From positions 1 to 64,000 of the forward strand of contig NZ_BAXA01000003.1 of assembly GCF_000698125.1 (NCBI RefSeq): 64,000 bases of DNA. The letters run 5' to 3'. Positions 20,374 through 29,940 of this stretch are shown here, piece by piece (positions within the stretch are counted from its first letter, which is position 1; every line of letters begins with the position of its first letter). The notes under the pieces were generated by a model. That model saw only the letters and a program-made list of their open reading frames with translations, did no database searches and was not told the DNA's origin. Origin of the DNA: Geomicrobium sp. JCM 19038 (GTDB lineage: Bacteria > Bacillota > Bacilli > Bacillales > Marinococcaceae). Position numbers and translations under genes: made by a program.

Positions 20374-20399
20374 GAAACTTAGAAAGGGGAGAACGTGCA

Positions 20400-21506
20400 A
20401 TGTCGAGTGATCTTCAGTTTCCTGAACCGTATAATAATGTATCGAGAAAGATCATTCATGTAGACATGGATGCATTTTTCTCCTCTGTCGAAGAACGAGA
20501 TAACCCTTCCTTAAAAGGGAAGCCTGTCATTATTGCGAAGCATCCACGAAAAACAGGTGGAAAGGGAATCGTTGCAACTGCCAATTATGAAGCTCGGAAG
20601 TTTGGTATCCATTCAGCAATGAGTGCGTACGAAGCGTATGAGCGCTGTCCAGAAGGGATTTTTATAGAAGGAAACTACCCTGCGTACAAAGAGGCATCAG
20701 AGCAAATCCTACAAATCATGCGAAAAATCACCGATTATGTAGAACCGATGTCCATTGATGAGGCTTATCTTGATGTGACGAACAACAAGTTGCAAATTGA
20801 TAGTGCTACCGTCGTGGCAAAGCACTTACAACGGCAAATTTACAAAGAGACGAGACTTACAAGTTCTGCAGGTGTGTCCTATAACAAATTTATTGCTAAG
20901 ATTGCATCAGACCAGAATAAACCTGCAGGCTTAACTGTCATCCCTCCAGAAAAAGCGGTTGATTTTTTACGGGAGTTACCGATTGAAAAGTTTCACGGTA
21001 TTGGTCCGAAAACCACGTTTCGGATGCACGAATTAGGCATCTATCGTGGGGAAGACTTGTATCAGTTAGATCAAATGGATTTAGTAAGATACTTCGGTAA
21101 GGCGGGAATGTCTTATTATCGTAAAATACGAGGAATCGATAATAAACCACTTTCATTGACGAGAAATCGCAAGTCGGTAGGGAAGGAACATACGTACTTC
21201 TCGAACCTTTTCTCTGAGGATGAAGTAAAGCGAGAACTCATGAGATTAAGTAAAGAAGTGCAAGCTGCACTCGAACGCCACGGGAAAAAAGGGAAAACAG
21301 TCGTTCTTAAAGTCCGTTATCATTCTTTTGAAACGATCACGAAGAGGATTAGTAACGACACAGATTTCAAGTCAGCAGATAAGATATATCAACTTGGCCA
21401 GAAAATGTACGATGAAATTGGAGAAACAGATCAAGGAATTCGTTTATTAGGCCTAACGGTTTCTAATATAACAGAAGTTGAACATGAACAAATGAAGTTG
21501 TTTTAA
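20400..21506 (+). CDS. dinB: DNA polymerase IV (Y family)
   Basis: A 368-aa error-prone translesion polymerase. The palm starts IIHVDMDAFFSSVEE (first metal-binding Asp) and has the second acidic pair in SIDEAYLD. The steric-gate region, thumb HhH motif (IEKFHGIGPKTTFRMHELGI) and little-finger domain follow. The C-terminus ends HEQMKLF, close to a beta-clamp-binding peptide. It copies past lesions at the cost of errors. The LexA box in its promoter indicates SOS induction. A short N-terminal extension precedes the catalytic domain. Confidence 0.95.
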   Translation: MSSDLQFPEPYNNVSRKIIHVDMDAFFSSVEERDNPSLKGKPVIIAKHPRKTGGKGIVATANYEARKFGIHSAMSAYEAYERCPEGIFIEGNYPAYKEASEQILQIMRKITDYVEPMSIDEAYLDVTNNKLQIDSATVVAKHLQRQIYKETRLTSSAGVSYNKFIAKIASDQNKPAGLTVIPPEKAVDFLRELPIEKFHGIGPKTTFRMHELGIYRGEDLYQLDQMDLVRYFGKAGMSYYRKIRGIDNKPLSLTRNRKSVGKEHTYFSNLFSEDEVKRELMRLSKEVQAALERHGKKGKTVVLKVRYHSFETITKRISNDTDFKSADKIYQLGQKMYDEIGETDQGIRLLGLTVSNITEVEHEQMKLF

Positions 21507-21627
21507 AGGTAATGATTCAAAAGTGTGAACGGAGGGTAGTGTACGTATAGGAGATCTTTACTACTTGTAAAGTTAAGTGTGTAAAGGTAATAATAACAAT
21601 ACGTTCATACTTAAAAGAGGTGCTACT

Positions 21628-22041
21628 ATGATTTATGGATATGTAAGACCATACAGTCGGGATGAAGAAGGGTGGCTTCAAAATCAACTGCTAGAAAAGT
21701 ATGGCGTCAACACGATTGTCCAAGAAGGGGATTTTGGTGAGGGTTCGGATGAAGAACTACTTGATTTAATTGAGCAATTACAACCCAAGGACACGGTTGT
21801 TGTCGTTAAGCTTTCTTGTTTAGCAACTTCGAGCGAATTATTACTTGAGACGTTAACGTATTTCGATGAGAATAACATTCGTTTTATTTCGCTGTTCGAT
21901 GAAATTGATACGCTACGCTTAGGATCTGTCTATTTAAATGCGATTAAGCGAATGGATGAATTTGCTTTTGATGTACGTAGTGAGCGAACAAGACTAGGAA
22001 TTAAGCGTAAACAAAAAATAAACTTTATTTATTTTAAATAA
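21628..22041 (+). CDS. Resolvase-like protein, catalytic-domain only, probably inactive
   Basis: A 137-aa protein from ATG 21628, behind AAAAGAGG. MIYGYVRPYSRDEEGWLQNQLLEKYG follows the N-terminus of serine recombinases (YGYVRVS...Q), and later blocks (VVVVKLSCLATSSELLLETLTYFDENNIRFISLFDEID) match their central helices. But the Ser expected after YVRV is displaced by PY, and no helix-turn-helix follows. It resembles orphan resolvase-like proteins of bacilli such as YneB; function is unknown and recombination is unlikely. Confidence 0.65.
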   Translation: MIYGYVRPYSRDEEGWLQNQLLEKYGVNTIVQEGDFGEGSDEELLDLIEQLQPKDTVVVVKLSCLATSSELLLETLTYFDENNIRFISLFDEIDTLRLGSVYLNAIKRMDEFAFDVRSERTRLGIKRKQKINFIYFK

Positions 22042-22140
22042 TGGGTTTAAGCTTGGTAGATCCGGGTATATGTGGATGTACCTAATTTGAATACCATCAT
22101 TATAGGGTTTCATGCACTCGGATTTGAATCATTAAAGAGA

Positions 22141-22170
22141 AGCATAGCCAAGTAGGCTATGTTTTACTTT
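22141..22170 (+). terminator. Terminator after the resolvase-like gene
   Basis: Stem CATAGCC / GGCTATG, AAGTA loop, then TTTTACTTT. Confidence 0.75.
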
Positions 22171-22267
22171 CATGAGTTATTTTATCCAACAGAATGTACA
22201 ATAGACACGCCCAAATTTATCTTACAGCATAATTACCATTGAATATTACAGATTAGAGGAGAGTAGC

Positions 22268-23095
22268 ATGAACGTGAACAATCAACTGTATACATACATG
22301 ATCAATCGAAGTGAGGGCATTACTAATCGCTGGTTTGAAGATTTGGAATCTGATGAAGGTGTTTATGGAAGTAAAAATGAAAGCGTCATTACGAAATTAA
22401 AGAAGCAAAACCATGATTTCCATATTCAATTCTTTAATTTATTCAAAGGTGACGGTGTTATACAAGTTGATTCGTGGATAGCGCGAGTGGCAAAGGATGA
22501 ATATCATCAGAACACCCCGTTAGATACAATTATTGGTGAATTTATGAACAACCAATTAATTTATATCGAATTGTTCGAAGAATATTTGCAAAATGTTGAT
22601 CCGACAATGGATGTTGCTGAACAGCGGCATTGGCTAAAGGAAATTACGAAGCAGATGAATGATGTGATCGTTCAGTTTACGAAAGAATATGAATCTCAAT
22701 CGCAAATGCGAACGAGTGCACAACAGAAGACCATTGTAGAATTAAGTTGTCCAATACTAATGTTGAGTCAAAGAACAGCACTTTTACCTGTTGTAGGGGA
22801 CATTGATACATACCGCGCAAAGATTATGTTCGAACAAACACTTTCACAAAGTGCTGAGAAGAAAATTACTGAGTTATTTATCGATTTATCAGGTGTACCC
22901 ATCATTGATACGATGGTTGCTCAACAAATCTTTCAATTAATTGAAGGCCTTAGACTTCTAGGTGTATCAACGACACTTTCAGGATTACGACCTGAAATCG
23001 CCCAAACAGCTGTACAGTTAGGAATACAATTTGAGAATATTTCAATTAAATCTTCTCTCGCACAAGTCGTCGAAGAACGTGGGATGATCGGATAA
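22268..23095 (+). CDS. RsbR-type stressosome protein (STAS domain)
   Basis: A 275-aa protein: an N-terminal non-haem-globin-like helical sensor domain (about residues 1-150), a short linker, then a STAS domain (about 155-270). VELSCPILMLSQRTALLPVVGDIDT and LFIDLSGVPIIDTMVAQQ carry the Thr positions that RsbT phosphorylates in RsbR paralogues. RsbR proteins form the stressosome shell with RsbS and release RsbT to start the sigma-B cascade. No rsbS, rsbT or sigB lies in the window, so this is an orphan paralogue. Own terminator follows. Confidence 0.9.
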   Translation: MNVNNQLYTYMINRSEGITNRWFEDLESDEGVYGSKNESVITKLKKQNHDFHIQFFNLFKGDGVIQVDSWIARVAKDEYHQNTPLDTIIGEFMNNQLIYIELFEEYLQNVDPTMDVAEQRHWLKEITKQMNDVIVQFTKEYESQSQMRTSAQQKTIVELSCPILMLSQRTALLPVVGDIDTYRAKIMFEQTLSQSAEKKITELFIDLSGVPIIDTMVAQQIFQLIEGLRLLGVSTTLSGLRPEIAQTAVQLGIQFENISIKSSLAQVVEERGMIG

Positions 23096-23107
23096 TCGTA
23101 CTGTTAC

Positions 23108-23144
23108 AAAAAGTGAGTAAGGAGGAACGCTTACTCACTTTTTG
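23108..23144. terminator. Bidirectional terminator
   Basis: Perfect stem AAAAAGTGAGTAAG / CTTACTCACTTTTT between convergent genes. Confidence 0.9.
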
Positions 23145-23210
23145 TTCGAGAATTCATAGCCACATGATATTAGTTTCAAGATCGATACAAATCACCTGAG
23201 TTTGTCGTCA

Positions 23211-24742
23211 TTAATAACCGGATGATTCTTGATCGACATCAATCGCATCGAACATCGTAAACGATTTCGTTTGTAACGGTTTCTCAGCAGGACCTTCAAT
23301 AACTTCTCCAGTATATGAAAACCGTGACCCGTGACATGGGCAATCCCACGTACGATCCCCATCATTCCAATTTACTTCGCAACCGAGGTGTGTGCATGTC
23401 GTATCAACAATGTGAAGTTGACCATCATCATCTCGATAAGCACCACTTCGCTGACCATTATGTTTAAATACAGTGCCAGTTCCACGTTCTAACTTACCTA
23501 AAGATTGCTTCGTCCCATCTAGCTTTCCTTTAATCAAGTGTGTAGCGACGTTCAAATTCTCACGAAGAAACGTCACAATAGATGGATCTGCATAAAAGCG
23601 TTTCGGATCATACAAATCGGCATAACGATTTTGTTTTTGTTCTGCTAAGTCACTTAAAATCATGGCAGCGAGCGTACCTGTAGTCATTCCCCATTTACGA
23701 TACCCTGTACTTACATAGATATTCGGGTAATCGTCATGCATCGGCCCGATATATGGTAATTTATCTAGCGTCGTTAAATCTTGCGCAGACCAGCGATCAA
23801 TCACTTGTTTGATCCCGAACGTTTCTTCAGCAAATTTCTCTAAAGCTAAGTAATGATGGGATACGGCTTTCCCTTGTCCTGCTTTATGACTCTCACCTCC
23901 GATTAATAACACATCTTTCCCTTTATAAGAAGCTTTACGAATCGATCTCGTTTTGGGTGATTCAGGATTTAAATACATCCCGTCATCGATCATTTGCATC
24001 GGCTCAATCGCAATTACGTAGGATCGTTCAGCGGTAAGTCTGGAAAAATAAAAATGACTGCTTCATAAAAGGGGAAATGAGAACAAATGTACACATTTGA
24101 GCAAGTGATCTGATTGCCATCACTCGTCTCTACAACAGTTTGTTCACCGTGGTTTATGTTGACTGCAACCGTGTTCTCATAAATGGTTCCTCCAGCTCGA
24201 GTAATCTCATGAACGAGTGCGGAAAGGTACTTTGTCGGATGCATCTCAGCTTGGTTTGCCATTTTTAATGCTTTCTTTGATGAGAGCATATCAATTTGCG
24301 TATGTTCATACGGAATGTTTAACGCATCATAGGCTTTTTCTTCTTGTTCAAGCTTTTGAACGTAGCGATCACTTGTAGCATAAAGAATTGAATCTTTTTT
24401 TTCGTAGTCACAATCGATTGCAAGCTCCTGAATGGTTGATTGAATGTGCTTGGCTGCATCAACAGCACCTTCATAATGGATGCGTGCATTGCTTTTGCCG
24501 ATGTTTGATTTGAATTCATCGTAAATCAGTGCGTGTTGAGCCGTGATTTTAGCTGTCGTATGCCCTGTCGTCCCATTCATGAGTCGGTTCGCATCGATGA
24601 GGGTCACGCTTTTCCCCTTCTTAGACAGCAAATAGGCGAGAGTAATTCCGGTAATCCCGGCACCGACGATGAGATGGTCGACTTCTATATCGGATTCTAC
24701 TTTCTGGTAGCTGTGCTCGTGTTCGTCTAGCCAAATGCTCAT
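23211..24742 (-). CDS. FAD-dependent oxidoreductase with C-terminal Rieske domain (YhfW-like), frameshifted
   Basis: One missing G near 24060 splits the frame; restored it gives about 510 aa. The N-terminus has the FAD Rossmann site VDHLIVGAGITGITLAYLL and the DAO-family GTTGHTTAKIT. The C-terminal ~90 residues are a Rieske domain with CTHLGC and CPCHGSRF, ligands of a 2Fe-2S cluster. This fusion matches YhfW of bacilli. Electron transfer between FAD and the cluster is expected; the substrate is unknown. It is probably cytosolic, as there is no signal peptide. Confidence 0.88.
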
Positions 24743-24803
24743 ACTTCTTCCTCCTTGACGGTTTGATTTTTTTAGTATTGATCAAATTGGAAGAAGTATA
24801 CAA

Positions 24804-25915
24804 TCAAGAAGATGCTCTTTGAAAACGGACATCAACGAAGCGAATTTCTGAACGACTCCCTAGTCGAATGGGAGGTCCCCACGTTCCAAAACCGGATGAA
24901 ACGATCATTGATGTACCGTTATGAGTTTTTATTCCATAGTCTAGCGGGAACTTCTTATTCGTAACATAATGCAACGGGGAGACTTGGCCTCGATGAGTAT
25001 GACCGGAGAAGACAAGGTCAATGTGTCGTTAGTTGATAGTTCTTCAAGATCAAGTGGTTGATGGTCTAAGACGATGCCGAATCGTTCTCGTGAAGTTTCA
25101 TTGACCATTTGTTTAGCGAGTTTACGATTTGTAGGATCTTCAGCATCTTTACGTCCGATGATTGAGATTGAATCTCCGAGGTAAACAATGTCATCTCGTA
25201 ACAAAGAGAAGTTTGCTTCTTTCATTCGCTCAATATATTCTTCAACATCTTGACCGTAAAATTCATGGTTTCCAAGCACAACAAACGTACCGAGCTTGGA
25301 TTTTAAGTGAGATAACTCATCAAACATTTTATTTCTCTTTAGCGGTTCAATGTTGTCTTCCATCACATCGCCAACGAGTGCAATGGCATCGGCATTCAGC
25401 CGATTTACTTTTTTTACGAGTTGTTGTATTCGGCGGTTGCCATTAATATTGCCTAGATGAATATCGGTAATGACAGCAATTTTAAATGACGATTCTTTAG
25501 AACCTTTTGTGGACGTAATCGTGTGATGTTGAATAATCGGTGACCAGGCATTACGATACATAACGAGTAACAACGTTATAAAGGTCACGAAGGCGATCGA
25601 AAGAACAATGTTAACGACTTCAGAGGTGAGTAGTTCTAAGAAATATAAACTAATAAGTAACAAATCGATCGGAATTGCAACGTATAAAAAAGGTAAAAAA
25701 AGACTCAAAAAGAGCGCTCCGAAGACTTTTATAAAGCGTCCAATTGTCAAGTGGGCGATGAACCGACCAAGGAAAAAGCTAAGTGTAAAGGCAACGAATG
25801 GAACCCAAAAATAATACACATTCATTGCTAAAATATAATCAAATAAAAATGCGCCATTAAAACCGATGTACAAGCTAAGGAGAATAAAGATTGGCGCAGC
25901 ATATCGTTTTTTCAT
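24804..25915 (-). CDS. Membrane-anchored metallophosphoesterase (calcineurin-like), frameshifted
   Basis: ATG 25915 follows GGGAG. About the first 120 residues form four membrane helices, followed by a calcineurin-like phosphoesterase domain with all metal motifs: VITDIHLG, LVGDVMED, VLGNHEFYG and, after a one-base loss near 25025, FSGHTHRGQ. The restored protein is about 370 aa and ends FVDVRFQRASS. The YkuE/YpbG-type group acts on phospho-lipids or nucleotides at the membrane; the substrate here is not known. The longer open frame towards 26119 overlaps the divergent GNAT gene and is not used. Confidence 0.85.
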
Positions 25916-26036
25916 GTTCACTAGCTCCCTATAAACGTTATGATAATGGCTTTTTAATTCCCTACATCGTAAGGAGCGAAACGCAAATCCGTGAATATGA
26001 TACGATGGCACTGAATGCAAATGGAGGTGCAAGGTC

Positions 26037-26489
26037 ATGTTTATAAGACGTGCAACACTGAATGACGTAGAAGGTTTGATCGACATACGAAAGCAGCAAT
26101 TAATTGATGAAAGTATCACAGCTGACCAAGATATTGACGATCAATTGCGACAGTTCTTTGTGGACAAGATTGAGTCAGGCGACCTCATCCAATGGCTTTC
26201 TGAGGAACAAGGTGTGATCGTTGCTACGAGTGCGATTGTCTTTTATCAATTTCCACCTACCTATACGAACGCAAGTGGTGTGAAAGGGTATATTACGAAC
26301 ATGTATACTAAACCAACACATAGGGGCAAAGGGTTTGGAACAAAGATGCTTGATCTAGCTGTGATTGAAGCGAAAGAGCGGGGGGTACATAAGTTATGGC
26401 TCGGTGCATCTGCATTAGGAAAGCCAGTTTATTTAAAGTACGGCTTTGAAGAAACAGACGAATGGTTAGAGTTAAACGTTCCAAATTAG
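26037..26489 (+). CDS. GNAT family N-acetyltransferase
   Basis: A 150-aa protein starting MFIRRATLNDVEGLIDIRK, the typical GNAT opening. The acetyl-CoA site is YITNMYTKPTHRGKGFGTKML (RGKGFG is the P-loop-like motif A). LWLGASALGKPVYLKYGFEE is motif B. GGAGGTG precedes the start. The acceptor is unknown. It is divergent from the phosphoesterase gene. Confidence 0.9.
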   Translation: MFIRRATLNDVEGLIDIRKQQLIDESITADQDIDDQLRQFFVDKIESGDLIQWLSEEQGVIVATSAIVFYQFPPTYTNASGVKGYITNMYTKPTHRGKGFGTKMLDLAVIEAKERGVHKLWLGASALGKPVYLKYGFEETDEWLELNVPN

Positions 26490-26574
26490 AAATTATGACG
26501 ATTCATCTAGTCATCGTTTCGGTTTCATGTATAATGGGTATATAGAAATATACTAGCGCTGAATTGGGGCTTTA

Positions 26575-26727
26575 ATGATGAGCTATGAAGACCGTAAGAT
26601 CTTTCTAAGGGAGCTAGAGTGGCTCGTTCAATTTCAAAATCGATTAAATGATCATGAACACTATGAATGTGCAAAAGCGATCGATGTAGAAATTGAAGAA
26701 TTAACTGTCTTACTTAGAATCTATTAA
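26575..26727 (+). CDS. Small hypothetical protein
   Basis: A 50-aa acidic helical protein (MMSYEDRKIFLRELEWLVQFQ...). Two ATGs at 26575 and 26578 follow TTGGGG, a weak ribosome site. Upstream, a TATAAT-like box lies near 26530. The stop at 26727 is followed by a strong terminator about 75 bases on. Similar in size and charge to unnamed bacillar small proteins. Function unknown. Confidence 0.5.
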   Translation: MMSYEDRKIFLRELEWLVQFQNRLNDHEHYECAKAIDVEIEELTVLLRIY

Positions 26728-26803
26728 CTGAAGCTAGCGAGTCAATGAACGACCATCAGAACCGTCTAAGAGGCATGTAACGTATGTTTATAAACCGTAA
26801 TTA

Positions 26804-26829
26804 GAACCCTGCAGGGTTCTTTTTTTTTG
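26804..26829 (+). terminator. Terminator before the TAXI-TRAP operon
   Basis: Perfect palindrome GAACCCTGCAGGGTTC followed by ten T. Confidence 0.88.
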
Positions 26830-26868
26830 TTAATTCATTAAAAAACAGCTAATTATCTAATATTTATA

Positions 26869-26896
26869 TTGTAATTTGTCCGATAAGTTGTATACT
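26869..26896 (+). promoter_or_regulatory. Promoter of the TAXI-TRAP/2-hydroxyacid operon
   Basis: TTGTAA at 26869 and TATACT at 26891, spacer 16. The -10 box overlaps the inverted repeat of the next entry. Confidence 0.5.
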
Positions 26897-26910
26897 TGTC
26901 ATACAACTTA
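26884..26910 (+). promoter_or_regulatory. Inverted repeat, probable GntR/FCD operator
   Basis: Perfect 10-bp arms TAAGTTGTAT-N7-ATACAACTTA covering the -10 box. The operon encodes one FadR-type regulator, whose family binds such AT-rich palindromes; binding here is inferred. Confidence 0.65.
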
Positions 26911-26924
26911 CTTAAGCGCTTACA
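26911..26924 (+). promoter_or_regulatory. Candidate cre site (CcpA)
   Basis: CTTAAGCGCTTACA agrees with 12 of 14 positions of TGWAARCGYTWNCW, directly downstream of the -10 box. It would allow catabolite repression. Found by eye only. Confidence 0.4.
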
Positions 26925-26942
26925 TAAAGGGGAGGAATTTAG

Positions 26943-27940
26943 GTGCTCAAGAAAACAACGATTCTTGCAGGACTAGTTAGTACGTCAATGTTGTTGGCAT
27001 CTTGTAATGAAGGAAATCAATATTTTTCAATTGCCACAGCATCGACAGGCGGTACATATTATCCAATTGGCGTAGGCATGGGGAATTTATGGACAGAAGA
27101 GTTGATTGACGAAGGAATACGCGCGACTGGTCAGTCTTCTGCCGGTTCGGTGGAAAATATTGATTTACTTAGAAAAGAAGAAGCGCAATTCGCAATACTC
27201 CAAGGGCTAATTGCTGACCAAGCTTATCAAGGAACATCGGTTTTTGAAGGGAACGCTTATGAAGACTTACGTTCCATTACGATGCTTTGGCCAAATGTTG
27301 AACACTTTGTTTTGATGAACAATTATGTTGAGACAGGTACGATCGCTGATATTGAAGGTCAATCATTTTCTGTCGGACCACAAGCAAGTGGAACTGAACA
27401 GTCGACGCTTGCTTTAATTAATGGAATCGATCTTTCAATCCAAGATATTTCACCAGATTATCTTGGTTATGACGATACGATTTCATCCATGCGTGACGGT
27501 CGATTAGATGGAGGTTCTTTACCAGCAGGGTCCCAGTAACGGCTATTACAGATATGTTTGCAAGTGGAGTCAATGCTAGTGTACTCGAAGTAACAGACGA
27601 CCAATTAGATTCAATTAATGACGGACAGCCGGTCTTTTTTAGGTACACAATTGAGGAAGAGTCCTATCCAAGGCAACTTGAACCGATTGAAACGATTGCG
27701 CAATCAAATATCTTAGCTGTAGATAAACACCTTGATGATGAAAGCGTTTACCGATTGACGAAGATTTTATTTGAGAACTTAGAAACGATGTATCAAGTGC
27801 ATAATTCCGCAAAAGCAATGTCTTTAGAAACGGCATTAGACGGAGTTTCTGTGCCATTACATATCGGGGCATATACGTATTTTGAAGAAGTTGGAATGGA
27901 CATTCCTGAGGAACTAATTCCTCCAGAGGCAGCAGAATAA
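26943..27940 (+). CDS. TAXI family TRAP solute-binding lipoprotein, frameshifted
   Basis: GTG 26943 follows GGGGAGG. Signal peptide with lipobox LASC, then the TAXI-type opening FSIATASTGGTYYPIGVGMG. One missing G near 27530 (GGGTCCC) splits the frame; restored it is about 332 aa. TAXI proteins capture dicarboxylates or related acids outside the cell and deliver them to a fused 4TM-12TM TRAP permease, here the next gene 25 bases on. Together with GlcD, GlcF and LhgO downstream, a 2-hydroxyacid such as 2-hydroxyglutarate is the likely ligand, by inference. Confidence 0.88.
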
Positions 27941-27965
27941 TAAAACGGATTAAGGGGGACATGTG

Positions 27966-29927
27966 ATGGCTGTAAATGATGCGACTGAAGTAAAAGAAAA
28001 AGACGTTGAGCAAGACCAAGCAATGATGGGAAGACAGTTAAAAGGTTGGCAATACAAAACGATGGCTGTTATTGCAATACTTTTATCTGGGTTCGCCATT
28101 TACGTAAATAGTCTAATGAACATTCAAGAGATTTATCGAAACATTATCTTCTTGGCATTATTACTTATTTTAGCGTTTCTGTTGTATCCAGCTCGTAAAA
28201 AAGGAAATATGAAAAGATTCACAAAAATCGACCTTGCACTAGCAATTATTAGTATAATAGGAACAGGTTATATTTTAATTTTTTATACGACGATCCATAT
28301 TGATCGCGTTTCACAAGCGATTCCAATTGATTATGTTTTTGCAATCATTACAGTACTTCTACTACTTGAAGCGTCAAGAAGAACACTCGGAACATTCATT
28401 CCAATTTTAGCTGGCGCGGCGATGATTTATGCTGTTTTTGGTCCTTATTTTCCAGGGATGTTCGGTCACGCAGGGTTCAGCATTGAACGTTTGCTTTATA
28501 GAGTGTATATGACAACAGAAGGTGTCTTTGGGTTAACGTTGTCAATTGCCTCTACGTATATCGTAATCTTTATTTTGTTTGGAGCATTTTTAAGTGTTAG
28601 TGGAGCTTCGAAGTTATTTAATGACTTAGCCATTGCTGTTGCTGGTCAACGACGTGGTGGACCAGCTCAAGTGGCTGTTATTTCTAGTGCACTAACTGGT
28701 TCATTAAATGGTAGTGCAGTGGCAAACGTTGCAACAACAGGTGCGTTTACAATTCCTTTAATGAAGCAAGTGGGTTTAAAGCGCAACTATGCAGCCGCCG
28801 TTGAAGCAACGGCATCTACTGGTGGTATGATGATGCCTCCGATCATGGGTGCAGCCGCATTTATTATGGCAGGGTTTCTTGGGGTGCCTTATGCAACCGT
28901 TGTATTTGCGGCAATTATCCCGACATTCTTGTATTTTATTGCCCTCGTGTTTGCGATTGATTTAGAAGCGAAGAAGCAAGGGCTAAAAGGGATGAGTAAA
29001 GACTCTATTCCACAAGTGTGGACGGTGTTAAAAGAACGAGGAGTTTTGCTATTTCCGATTCTCATCGTAATTGGGACGTTACTTGCAGGATATACACCGT
29101 TATTTGCAGGCTTTGCTGGAATTATTTCAGTAATTGTTGCAAGTTGGTTAACGAAAGATAAAGAAACACGAGTAAACCTTTCAAAAGTTAAAGAAGCGTT
29201 TATTGGCGGGGCTAAAAGTTCTGTTCAAGTAGGGCTTGCGTGTGCGTCCATTGGTATCATTATCGCTGTTGTCACAATGTCAGGACTTGGATCAGCGATT
29301 GCATACAATGTCTTAAATGCAGCAAACGGCATGCTTTGGATTGCGTTATTACTCGTCATGGTTACGTGTATCGTATTAAGTATGGGTCTTCCTTCTACAG
29401 CTCTATACATCGTCGTTGCAGTAACTGCAGCACCAGCACTTATTGAAATGGGCATTAACCCAATTGCAGCGCATTTCTTCGTATTCTGGTTCGGTGCACT
29501 TTCAAATATTACACCGCCGGTAGCACTGGCTTCTTACACAGCAGCGGGTATTGCAGGTGCAGATGCAATGAAGACGTCTTGGACATCTGTAAAGTTAGCT
29601 TTACCAGGGTTTATCATTCCGTTTATGATTGCGTACAACCCAGTGATGGTCCTACAAGAGACAAGTACACACTCAGTGAATGCTCTGACAATTACAACCA
29701 CGGTTGTGACATGTGTAATCGGAGTGTTCGCGATGGCTGTCGCTTTAAGTGGCTATCTATCAACGGATTTGCAATTAATAGAAAAAATTACTTTCTTCGT
29801 TGGTGCAATTCTTTTAATTGCTCCAGGTATGATGACGAATGTCATCGGATTTATTCTAATTGGAATAACGATGGCTTGGCATATGATGCGTTCAAAACGT
29901 GAGGCAGCAGTAAACATGACATCCTAA
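27966..29927 (+). CDS. TRAP transporter fused permease (DctQM type)
   Basis: A 653-aa protein with about 16-18 membrane segments: a small 4-helix DctQ-like N-terminal part fused to the large DctM-like part, as in TAXI systems. Signature stretches are SSALTGSLNGSAVANVATTGAFTIP, TASTGGMMMPPIMGAAAFIMAG and SMGLPSTALYIVVAV. The charged cytoplasmic N-terminus holds no motif. It uses a sodium gradient in known members. ATG 27966 is preferred over the overlapping GTG 27963. It works with the upstream binding protein. Confidence 0.93.
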   Translation: MAVNDATEVKEKDVEQDQAMMGRQLKGWQYKTMAVIAILLSGFAIYVNSLMNIQEIYRNIIFLALLLILAFLLYPARKKGNMKRFTKIDLALAIISIIGTGYILIFYTTIHIDRVSQAIPIDYVFAIITVLLLLEASRRTLGTFIPILAGAAMIYAVFGPYFPGMFGHAGFSIERLLYRVYMTTEGVFGLTLSIASTYIVIFILFGAFLSVSGASKLFNDLAIAVAGQRRGGPAQVAVISSALTGSLNGSAVANVATTGAFTIPLMKQVGLKRNYAAAVEATASTGGMMMPPIMGAAAFIMAGFLGVPYATVVFAAIIPTFLYFIALVFAIDLEAKKQGLKGMSKDSIPQVWTVLKERGVLLFPILIVIGTLLAGYTPLFAGFAGIISVIVASWLTKDKETRVNLSKVKEAFIGGAKSSVQVGLACASIGIIIAVVTMSGLGSAIAYNVLNAANGMLWIALLLVMVTCIVLSMGLPSTALYIVVAVTAAPALIEMGINPIAAHFFVFWFGALSNITPPVALASYTAAGIAGADAMKTSWTSVKLALPGFIIPFMIAYNPVMVLQETSTHSVNALTITTTVVTCVIGVFAMAVALSGYLSTDLQLIEKITFFVGAILLIAPGMMTNVIGFILIGITMAWHMMRSKREAAVNMTS

Positions 29928-29940
29928 AAGGTGTGATCTA

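Noticed and set aside
21628-22041. Mobile element or integron at the resolvase-like gene
   Set aside because: No inverted terminal repeats, attachment site or cargo genes flank it.
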